From the NCBI GenBank assembly GCA_028694075.1, contig JAQUUD010000016.1, positions 1-23,006 on the forward strand: DNA of 23,006 nucleotides, read 5' to 3'. Shown here in pieces: positions 7,823 through 14,810 of this stretch; positions within the stretch are counted from its first letter, which is position 1; every line of letters starts with the position of its first letter. The translations under genes were made by a program, and so were the position numbers. The notes under the pieces were generated by a model. That model worked only from the letters and a program-made list of their open reading frames with translations. It was not told the DNA's origin and did not search any database. Origin of the DNA: Clostridia bacterium (GTDB lineage: Bacteria; Bacillota; Clostridia; Christensenellales; UBA1242).

Positions 7823-8803
7823 ATGATTATTACAAGGGCGCCTTTTAGAGTTAGCTTGTGTGGCGGTGGAAGTGATTTGCCATCATTTTATGAAAAATAT
7901 GGTGGTTGTGTTATTTCAACATCAATTCGAAAATATGTCTATTTGTGTATGCAACCATCTTTTAATAAAGATGATATTGTTTTGAAATATAGTAAAACTG
8001 AAATTGTTCAAGATGTTAATAAAATTAATCACAAACTTTTTAAACAAACTCTTAAAGACATGAAAATAAATGGTGTTGAAATTGCTTCAATGGCAGATGT
8101 TCCGGCTGGAACAGGTCTTGGAAGTTCTTCAACATTTACCGTTGCACTATTAAAACTTTTATATGCATACAAAAATGAAAGTGTAAGTGCTTATAAGCTA
8201 GCAAAAAGAGCTTGTGAAATTGAAATTGATGAATTGGGTAATCCTATTGGTAAGCAAGATCAATTTGCCGCTTCTTTTGGTGGATTAAAATACTATGAAT
8301 TTTGTCCAGACGGATTTGTTAAAGTTGAACCCATTATTTTAAAAAAAGAAAATTACGCAAAACTTGAACATTCTCTTCTTATGTTTTATACAGGAGATGT
8401 AAGAGACGCTAATAAAATTTTGAAAGAACAATCTAATAACGTTATGGCTAAAAATAAAACTATTAAAGGTACAAAAAAACTTGTTGAATTGACTAAGCAA
8501 TTAAAAATAGAATTTGAAAACAATAATATTGATGCTCTCGGACCAATTCTTCATCAAAGTTGGCTCATTAAAAAACAACTTGCAAATGGAATAAGTAACG
8601 TAAAAATTGATACATATTACAATAGTGCTATTAAAGCTGGAGCTAGTGGTGGAAAACTTCTAGGAGCTGGGGGTGGAGGCTTTCTTTTGTTCTATGTTCC
8701 AAATGATTGTGATAGAAAAAATGTTAGAGAAGCGCTTAAAGATTTAAAAGAAATGACTTTCGAACTAGACCAATCTGGTTGTTCTATCATTTTTATGGAA
8801 TAA
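7823..8803 (+). CDS. hddA: D-glycero-alpha-D-manno-heptose 7-phosphate kinase (GHMP family)
   Basis: A 326-residue GHMP kinase that phosphorylates heptose 7-phosphate at C1 in the GDP-heptose route. The N-terminus IITRAPFRVSLCGGGSDLP is characteristic of the HddA branch. The glycine-rich ATP motif VPAGTGLGSSSTFTVALL lies at about residues 93-110, and the third GHMP motif GASGGKLLGAGGGGFLLF is near the C-terminus. Start is ATG 7823, with AAAGGA at 7807-7812; the longer frame from TTG 7790 would add eleven residues foreign to the family and overlap the preceding gene. The assignment to heptose and not fucose kinase is strengthened by the neighbours HddC-GmhB and GmhA. Confidence 0.9.
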   Translation: MIITRAPFRVSLCGGGSDLPSFYEKYGGCVISTSIRKYVYLCMQPSFNKDDIVLKYSKTEIVQDVNKINHKLFKQTLKDMKINGVEIASMADVPAGTGLGSSSTFTVALLKLLYAYKNESVSAYKLAKRACEIEIDELGNPIGKQDQFAASFGGLKYYEFCPDGFVKVEPIILKKENYAKLEHSLLMFYTGDVRDANKILKEQSNNVMAKNKTIKGTKKLVELTKQLKIEFENNNIDALGPILHQSWLIKKQLANGISNVKIDTYYNSAIKAGASGGKLLGAGGGGFLLFYVPNDCDRKNVREALKDLKEMTFELDQSGCSIIFME

Positions 8804-8812
8804 AATTATAAA

Positions 8813-9901
8813 ATGCAAACATTAGTTATAGGAAATTTTGCTCAAATAAATAATCCTTTTGATGGTCAAACAACAAAAACTTTAAATATTTTAAATGTTT
8901 TAAAAAAAACTTTTCCTAATGAAATTTTCGAACTTTTTGATTATTCAAAATATAGAACAAAAATCCATTTAATTTCTTTATTTTTTATCTTAAAAAAAAT
9001 TTTAAAAAAAATAGATTTTGTTATTATTTTTCCAGGTGGAGAACGAGCAGTAAAATTTTTGACTTATTTTTTATATTTTAACCACAAAAAAAATAACTTT
9101 TCTATTTTTTATCCTGTAGTTGGAGGATGGTTACCCGAAACAATTAGTCGTAATAAAAGATTGATTAAATTGTTTTCTATTTTTTCTGGTATTTATGTAG
9201 AAACTAATAAAATGAAAATGAAATTAGAAAAATTTGGAATGAATAATATTCATTACTCTCCAGTGTTTTCTTTAAGAACGATGATTTCAGAAAATAAACT
9301 AATGTCTTTAAAAAGAAATTTAATCAATACTAACGAACTTAAATTGTGTACCTTCTCTCGCGTTTGTTATGAAAAAGGTATTGAATTAGCCATTAATGCT
9401 GCTTCAAATGTTTCAAAAAAAGCTAAGCAACAAATTTCTCTTGATATCTATGGAAATGTAGATAAATTGTGGATTGATGAATTAGAAAAAATAATTTCTA
9501 AAAACAAAAATCCGTATTTGAAAATTAAATGTTTTGGATTAATTTCTGATGATAAAGTTATAAAATTATTATCTAATCATCATGCACTTTTATTTCCAAC
9601 TTTTTATAAAGGCGAAGGATTTCCTGCAACCATACTTGAATCTTATATGGCCGGGTTACCTGTGATTGCATCTAACTGGGCAAATAATGATGAAATTGTT
9701 GTTGATGGAGTTACTGGTTTTTTATTTTCTTTAGATAATAATGATTTAGAAAAACGTATCAATTGGTGTCTATCAAATCGTGATGCTCTTATTTTAATGA
9801 AAGAAAATTGCCTTTTAGAAGCAAAAAAATATACTCCAGAAGTAGCGTTGACTCCATTTTTGAAAGATTTTAAGAAAAAAATTGAGGAGAAACAAATATG
9901 A
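8813..9901 (+). CDS. GT4-type glycosyltransferase (paralogue of the one at 4447)
   Basis: A 362-residue GT-B glycosyltransferase. Signature EGFPATILE gives the EX7E pair Glu268 and Glu276, followed by SYMAGLPVIASNW. LCTFSRVCYEKGI begins the C-terminal Rossmann domain. PVVGGWLP and YSPVFSLR are shared with the protein at 4447-5529. Because it is embedded between HddA and HddC, a heptosyltransferase role is an attractive guess, but it is not of the ADP-heptose GT9 family and the donor is unproven. Only nine bases separate it from HddA, no good ribosome binding site is visible, and its TGA stop overlaps the next ATG (ATGA at 9898-9901), so it is probably translationally coupled. The N-terminal third contains three runs of eight adenines (8992-8999, 9004-9011, 9086-9093). 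Confidence 0.85.
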   Translation: MQTLVIGNFAQINNPFDGQTTKTLNILNVLKKTFPNEIFELFDYSKYRTKIHLISLFFILKKILKKIDFVIIFPGGERAVKFLTYFLYFNHKKNNFSIFYPVVGGWLPETISRNKRLIKLFSIFSGIYVETNKMKMKLEKFGMNNIHYSPVFSLRTMISENKLMSLKRNLINTNELKLCTFSRVCYEKGIELAINAASNVSKKAKQQISLDIYGNVDKLWIDELEKIISKNKNPYLKIKCFGLISDDKVIKLLSNHHALLFPTFYKGEGFPATILESYMAGLPVIASNWANNDEIVVDGVTGFLFSLDNNDLEKRINWCLSNRDALILMKENCLLEAKKYTPEVALTPFLKDFKKKIEEKQI

Positions 9902-11214
9902 TTGCTATTATCACTGCTGGTGGAAAAGGCACAAGATTAAAATCTATTACTGGAACAGAGATACCAAAACCTATGGTTTCCATTCTTTCTAAGCCAATTT
10001 TAGAAAGACAAATAGACAGTTTAAAAAAATCTGGAATATCGAAAATTATTATGCTTTTAGGATATCAAAGCGGATCAATTATTTCATATTTCGGAGATGG
10101 AAGTTTGTTTGGAATAAATATTGAATATGTAGTTGAAAATGAACCATTAGGATCTGCTGGTGGACTTTTTTATATAAAAGATAAAATTAATGAAGATTTT
10201 ATTTTTATTTTTGGAGATTTGCTATTGGATATAGATTGGCTAAAACTTTATAAGTATCATTTAGATCATAAAAAAACTATTACTTTATTTGCTCATCCAA
10301 ATTCTCATCCATACGATAGCGATATTATTTTGTTAGATTCAAATAATAATGTTATTGGTATTAATCATAAAAATTCTTTGCGCGATAATATTTGGCTTAG
10401 AAATATAACAAATGCAGGAATTTATATTGTTTCGCCATCTATTTTTTCTTTGTTTAAAACTTGCGAAAAAAAAGATTTTGAAAAAGATGTTGTTTCTTAT
10501 TTTATAAAAGAAAATTCAGTTAGTGCTTATATTTCAAGTGAATATGTTAAAGATATAGGAACACCAGAAAGATATGAGCAGGCAGAAATAGATTTGGAAC
10601 AAAAGATAGTTGAAAATAAACGACTATCTAAAAAACAGAAGGCTATTTTTCTTGATCGTGATGGAACGATTAATAAGTATGTTGGATTTCTAAAAAATAT
10701 AGATGATTTTACTTTGATTGAAAATGTTTCAAATGCAATTAAAATGATAAATTCTTCTGGTTATCTTGCTATTGTTATAACCAACCAACCTGTTATTGCT
10801 CGTGGTGAAGTTTCCTTTGAAGAACTTAATGAAATCCATGGAAAAATGGATACTCTTCTTGGCAAAGATGGCGCTTATTTGGATGCTCTTTATTTTTGTC
10901 CCCATCATCCTACTAAAGGTTTTAAAGGAGAGCGAGTGGAACTTAAAATTGATTGTGATTGTAGAAAACCTAAACCAGGATTGGTTTTTCGTGCTGAAAA
11001 GAATTATAACATTGATTTATCTAAATCTTATTTTATTGGTGATACATATCAAGATATGATGACAGCTTTAAATGCAGGACTAAAAGGAATTCTTTTAAAC
11101 ACTGGTTCAATTAACAAAATTGAAAAATATTATTGTCCTATCTATAAACATTGCGATACACTTTTTGATGCAGTTGCTTATATAATAAACAAGGAGGAAA
11201 AATGTCATGATTAA
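9898..11214 (+). CDS. hddC-gmhB: Fusion of heptose-1-phosphate nucleotidyltransferase (HddC) and heptose bisphosphate phosphatase (GmhB)
   Basis: A two-domain enzyme of 438 residues. Residues 1 to about 235 form a sugar nucleotidyltransferase: GGKGTRL at 8-14, PKPM at 23-26, NEPLGSAGGL at 81-90 and FGDLLLDID at 105-113. After a short linker, residues from about 248 form a HAD phosphatase of the GmhB type: FLDRDGT with nucleophile Asp253 and acid Asp255, ITNQ at 294-297, zinc-loop residues Cys334 and His336 in FCPHHP and Cys353 and Cys355 in CDCRKPKPG, and the motif IV GDTYQD at 381-386. In the GDP-heptose pathway GmhB removes the 7-phosphate and HddC then adds GMP, so the two consecutive steps are joined in one chain. 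GAGGAG at 9884-9889 precedes ATG 9898; it overlaps GmhA by 8 bp. Nucleotide preference (GTP or another NTP) is inferred from the HddA partner. Confidence 0.9.
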   Translation: MIAIITAGGKGTRLKSITGTEIPKPMVSILSKPILERQIDSLKKSGISKIIMLLGYQSGSIISYFGDGSLFGINIEYVVENEPLGSAGGLFYIKDKINEDFIFIFGDLLLDIDWLKLYKYHLDHKKTITLFAHPNSHPYDSDIILLDSNNNVIGINHKNSLRDNIWLRNITNAGIYIVSPSIFSLFKTCEKKDFEKDVVSYFIKENSVSAYISSEYVKDIGTPERYEQAEIDLEQKIVENKRLSKKQKAIFLDRDGTINKYVGFLKNIDDFTLIENVSNAIKMINSSGYLAIVITNQPVIARGEVSFEELNEIHGKMDTLLGKDGAYLDALYFCPHHPTKGFKGERVELKIDCDCRKPKPGLVFRAEKNYNIDLSKSYFIGDTYQDMMTALNAGLKGILLNTGSINKIEKYYCPIYKHCDTLFDAVAYIINKEEKCHD

Positions 11215-11782
11215 TTATAAGAAAGACATAAAAAAATATTATGAAACATTATCTGATGTTTTATTAAAACTAGATATTGAACAAATCAATGATGCTATAA
11301 ATGCTATTGTTTGTGCTTATGAAAAAGGAAAAACTATTTATGTTTTTGGTAATGGTGGCAGTTCTTCAACAGCATCACATATCGTTTGCGATTTTAATAA
11401 AGGCATATGCTCTTCATTAGAAAAAAAATTTCATGTTATTTGTTTAAGCGATAATGTGCCGATGATGACAGCTATTGCAAACGATATTTCTTATGATGAT
11501 GTTTTTGAATTTCCATTAATTGGAAGATTAAACGAAGGCGATGTTCTTTTAGCGATTTCTGGAAGCGGGAATTCAAAAAATGTCATTAAAGCAGTTGAAT
11601 ATGGCAAAGCACATAATGCAGTTATTATTGGCATGACTGGTTATGATGGCGGCAAATTATTTAAATTAGCTGATTATCATTTACATGCCCCTGTTAATGA
11701 TATGATGAAAAGTGAAGACATACATCTGACATTTGATCATATGATAATGACTATTTTGAGTGAGGCATTAAATAATAAGTAA
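11207..11782 (+). CDS. gmhA: Sedoheptulose 7-phosphate isomerase
   Basis: A 191-residue SIS-domain protein, the usual size for GmhA, which converts sedoheptulose 7-phosphate to D-glycero-D-manno-heptose 7-phosphate and so starts the pathway. Visible motifs are FGNGGSSSTASHIVCDFNKG (phosphate loop and the metal or catalytic His), ISGSGNSKNVI, IGMTGYDGG and the C-terminal EDIHLTFDHMI with two histidines. At the place where E. coli GmhA has the HxxxE pair, this protein has HIVCD, so aspartate replaces the glutamate. A strong AAGGAGG (11191-11197) lies nine bases before ATG 11207. It ends the heptose cassette, as a further promoter follows. Confidence 0.9.
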   Translation: MINYKKDIKKYYETLSDVLLKLDIEQINDAINAIVCAYEKGKTIYVFGNGGSSSTASHIVCDFNKGICSSLEKKFHVICLSDNVPMMTAIANDISYDDVFEFPLIGRLNEGDVLLAISGSGNSKNVIKAVEYGKAHNAVIIGMTGYDGGKLFKLADYHLHAPVNDMMKSEDIHLTFDHMIMTILSEALNNK

Positions 11783-11806
11783 TTTTCTTTCTTATATGAT
11801 TGAATA

Positions 11807-11840
11807 TTGACTTATTTTAAAACATGTTGTAAAACAACAT
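11807..11840 (+). promoter_or_regulatory. Promoter with overlapping palindrome before the WbpO-type dehydrogenase
   Basis: TTGACT (11807-11812) as -35, a 17-bp spacer and a weaker -10 TAAAAC (11830-11835). Overlapping the -10 is an inverted repeat ATGTTGT (11824-11830), three bases, ACAACAT (11834-11840). The half site resembles that at 6828-6844 (ATGTTAT/ATAACAT), although the arm spacing differs by two bases. Confidence 0.45.
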
Positions 11841-11852
11841 ATGGAGTTTTTT

Positions 11853-13169
11853 ATGAATAATTATGATGAATTAATAGAAAAAAAGAAAAAATTAGCTGTT
11901 ATTGGTTTAGGCTATGTAGGAATGCCAATTGCTGTTCAATTTGCAAAAAAAATTAATGTCATTGGTTTTGATATTAATAAAGAAAAAATAAACGAATATC
12001 AAAATGGTCATGACGTTACAGGAGAAGTTGGAGATTGTGAACTAGAAAAAACATCTCTCATTTTCACTTCATGTGAGGATGATTTAAAAAATAATATTAA
12101 TTTTTTTATTATCGCTGTTCCAACGCCAGTCAATCAAGATAAAACTCCTGATTTAAGCCCGGTAGTAGGAGCTTCAGAGGTAGTTGGAAGAAATATAAAA
12201 AAGGGAGCAATTGTTGTTTATGAATCAACAGTTTATCCTGGCGTTACTGAAGATGTTTGTATACCAATTATTGAAAAATTATCTGGTTTAAAGTGCGGAA
12301 AAGATTGGTGGATTGGTTATTCTCCAGAACGAATCAATCCTGCTGATAAAATTCATAGACTTTGGAATATAACAAAGATAGTTTCTGGTATGGATGATGA
12401 ATCATGCAATCAAATTGCTAAAGTTTATGAGTTAGTTGTTGAAGTTGGAGTTCATAAAGTTTCATCTATTAAGACAGCAGAAGCGGTAAAAGTTGTTGAA
12501 AACTCTCAAAGAGATATTAATATTGCATTTATGAATGAATTAGCCATGGTTTTTGATCGTATGGGAATTGATACTAAAGAAGTCGTTGAGGGAATGAATA
12601 CGAAATGGAATGCCCTAGGTTTTACCCCTGGTTTAGTTGGTGGACATTGCATTGGCGTAGATCCTTATTATTTTACTTACGAAGCCGAAAAACTCGGATA
12701 TCATTCTCAAATAATTTTGGCTGGACGTAAAGTAAACGATAATATGGGTGCTTTTATTGCTACATCCTGCATTAAACAAATGATGAAAGCAAAAATCAAT
12801 ACTTCTGAAGCAAAAGTTTTAATTTTAGGTGCAACATTTAAAGAAAATTGTTCAGATATTAGAAATTCAAAAGTTTTTGATATTTATAAGGGATTAAAAG
12901 ACTTTGGAATTATTCCAAGCATTTATGACGATAATGCATCCAATCGTGATGTTGAAAGAGAGTATGGAGTTAAACTTGTTTCAAGATCCGAACTTTATGA
13001 TTTTGATTGCGTCATTATTGCTGTTGCTCATAATTCTTTTAAAAATTTAAAATTAGATGAACTTTTTAAGAAAAAAACAAATAATTTAAAAAAGGTAATT
13101 ATAGATGTTAAAAGTATTATTGATAAAAATTCATATATTAAACAAGGATATACTGTTTGGAGACTATAA
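11853..13169 (+). CDS. UDP-N-acetyl-D-hexosamine 6-dehydrogenase (WbpO/TviB/CapL type)
   Basis: A 438-residue nucleotide-sugar dehydrogenase. Motifs: AVIGLGYVGMPIAVQF (Rossmann), VPTPVNQDKTPDLSPV, YESTVYPGVTEDVCIPI, GYSPERINPADKIH and the catalytic Cys266 in GGHCIGVDPYYFTYEAEKLGY. The phrases ESTVYPGVTE and SPERINP with DPYYFTYEAE are those of the branch that oxidises UDP-GalNAc or UDP-GlcNAc to the uronic acid, distinct from the Ugd branch at 5547. I chose ATG 11853 because GGAG at 11843-11846 serves it; the in-frame ATG 11841 lies inside the palindrome and overlaps that ribosome binding site. It likely supplies UDP-GalNAcA or UDP-GlcNAcA for the repeat unit. GT2 follows directly after its stop. 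Confidence 0.88.
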   Translation: MNNYDELIEKKKKLAVIGLGYVGMPIAVQFAKKINVIGFDINKEKINEYQNGHDVTGEVGDCELEKTSLIFTSCEDDLKNNINFFIIAVPTPVNQDKTPDLSPVVGASEVVGRNIKKGAIVVYESTVYPGVTEDVCIPIIEKLSGLKCGKDWWIGYSPERINPADKIHRLWNITKIVSGMDDESCNQIAKVYELVVEVGVHKVSSIKTAEAVKVVENSQRDINIAFMNELAMVFDRMGIDTKEVVEGMNTKWNALGFTPGLVGGHCIGVDPYYFTYEAEKLGYHSQIILAGRKVNDNMGAFIATSCIKQMMKAKINTSEAKVLILGATFKENCSDIRNSKVFDIYKGLKDFGIIPSIYDDNASNRDVEREYGVKLVSRSELYDFDCVIIAVAHNSFKNLKLDELFKKKTNNLKKVIIDVKSIIDKNSYIKQGYTVWRL

Positions 13170-14105
13170 ATGAATTTTCCGCTGATATCTATTATTATCC
13201 CTACTTATAAAAGATCAGTTTCTCTTATATCGCACGCTGTGCAGTCCGCTTTAGCACAAACATATTCAGAAATTGAAATTATCATAGTTGACGATAACGC
13301 TTCTACTCCATTAGCAAGTTATAGAGCAGAAGTTTCTTTGTATATTTCTAATTTGATTAAAACCAATAAAAACATTATTCTTATTCAAAATCAAAAAAAT
13401 CTTGGTGGTTCTTTGTCTAGAAATGAAGGGATTAAATTTTCTCATGGTGAATTTATTACTTTTCTTGATGATGATGATGAATTTTTGCCGTTTAAAGTTG
13501 AACACCAAATTAATTTTATGTTAAAAAATAATCTTAATTTTTCATTTACTGATTTAACGATTTACAATGAAAAAAATGAAATTATTGATAAACGAATTCA
13601 TAATGATATTATTTCCTTTGAAAAAAGAGATTTATTAAAATATCATTTAACTAAACAGATTACTTCTACAGAAACATTAATGATAAGTAAAGAACTTCTT
13701 GTTGAAATTGGCGGATTTGATGATGCAAAAATGGGACAAGAATTTTATTTAGTTTGTAAATTGATTAAATCTCCATCTTCTGTTATTGGATATTTTGTTT
13801 CTGATGATATAAAAGCTTATCGCACTAATATTGAAGCTATTTCAACTGGCAAAAATAAAATTGTCGGCGAAAGAGAATTGTATAAGTATAAAAAAACATA
13901 TTTCAAAATCCTTAAATATAAGGAAAGAAATTATATTCGAACTCGTCATAGAGCTGTTATGGCAATTGCCTATTTAAGAAATAAAAAAATATTTGTTGCC
14001 TCTTGGTTTTTATTAATTGCTTTTTTCACAAATCCTTATATTTCTATTAAAGAAGCTCTAATGTTAAATAAAAAAAGGAAAAAAACTAAACTCGTTAAAA
14101 AATGA
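13170..14105 (+). CDS. GT2 glycosyltransferase
   Basis: A 311-residue GT-A-fold glycosyltransferase, family 2. The N-terminal half has ISIIIPTYKRSVSLISHAVQS, IIIVDDNAST (donor-binding Asp), NLGGSLSRNEGI and FLDDDDEFLP, the metal-binding DxD-like cluster. EIGGFDDAKMGQEFYLVCKL near residues 183-202 carries the usual acidic acceptor-side region (Asp/Glu). A hydrophobic segment close to the C-terminus (FVASWFLLIAFF) with flanking basic residues suggests membrane association. The ATG abuts the previous TAA with GGAG seven bases upstream, and the TGA stop overlaps the next gene by 4 bp. It adds one sugar to the lipid-linked repeat; which one is not readable. An inverting mechanism follows from the family. 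Confidence 0.88.
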   Translation: MNFPLISIIIPTYKRSVSLISHAVQSALAQTYSEIEIIIVDDNASTPLASYRAEVSLYISNLIKTNKNIILIQNQKNLGGSLSRNEGIKFSHGEFITFLDDDDEFLPFKVEHQINFMLKNNLNFSFTDLTIYNEKNEIIDKRIHNDIISFEKRDLLKYHLTKQITSTETLMISKELLVEIGGFDDAKMGQEFYLVCKLIKSPSSVIGYFVSDDIKAYRTNIEAISTGKNKIVGERELYKYKKTYFKILKYKERNYIRTRHRAVMAIAYLRNKKIFVASWFLLIAFFTNPYISIKEALMLNKKRKKTKLVKK

Positions 14106-14746
14106 AATATATATATGTTGGTATAAAATGGATATTAGATAGATTGCTTTCCCTCATCGCAGGTATTCTCTTTTTTCCTTTTTTCCTCCTCTTTGCTTTA
14201 ATCATCAAATGTTCTTCAAGAGGACCAATTTTGTTTAAGCAAAAACGCATTGGTAAGAATAAGAAACCTTTCATGATTTGGAAATTTCGCACCATGAAGA
14301 TCGATGCTCCGCATGATACTCCCACTCATATGCTAAATGATCCAGATCAATACATTACTAAATTTGGAAAATTTTTGCGCAAGACATCAATGGATGAACT
14401 TCCCCAAATCTACAATATCTTGTTTGGCAAGATGAGCATTATTGGACCCCGTCCCGCTCTATGGAATCAATATGATTTAATCGCTGAACGCGATAAGTAT
14501 GGTGTTAATAAACTCTACCCAGGATTAACGGGTTGGGCTCAGATTCATGGTCGTGATGAACTAGAGATTGCGGAAAAAGCTAAACTCGATGGTGAATACG
14601 TCAAGAAATTTGGCTTTATTATCGATGTGAAATGTTTCTTTGGAACCATTAAATCAGTCTTCAAACACGAAGGAGTCGTGGAAGGCGGAACTGGAGAAAT
14701 ACATAAAGAGACTGAGGAAAAAACAGATGACAAAACAAATGGATAG
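14102..14746 (+). CDS. Priming undecaprenyl-phosphate sugar phosphotransferase
   Basis: A 214-residue bacterial sugar transferase (WcaJ/EpsL/PglC group, short form lacking the extra N-terminal membrane domain). One hydrophobic segment (about residues 11-35) is followed by SRGPILFKQKRIGKNKKPF, IWKFRTMK, DELPQIYNILFGKMSIIGPRP, LYPGLTGWAQIHGRDEL and DVKCFFGTIKSVF, all family landmarks. It transfers the first sugar-1-phosphate to undecaprenyl phosphate at the inner membrane face. It starts by a 4-bp ATGA overlap with the GT2. With the 4,6-dehydratase next to it, the first sugar is probably a 2-acetamido-4-keto or diamino-type sugar (inference). The hydrophilic tail (about residues 195-214, rich in Glu, Thr and Lys) is unusual and may be disordered. 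The base composition rises to a clearly higher GC level within this gene. Confidence 0.93.
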   Translation: MKYIYVGIKWILDRLLSLIAGILFFPFFLLFALIIKCSSRGPILFKQKRIGKNKKPFMIWKFRTMKIDAPHDTPTHMLNDPDQYITKFGKFLRKTSMDELPQIYNILFGKMSIIGPRPALWNQYDLIAERDKYGVNKLYPGLTGWAQIHGRDELEIAEKAKLDGEYVKKFGFIIDVKCFFGTIKSVFKHEGVVEGGTGEIHKETEEKTDDKTNG

Positions 14747-14810
14747 CATTTGTGATGTTTATTATTTTTCTTGGCAGTATTAAAATTAAAAGAGATTGAA
14801 CATTCATCAA

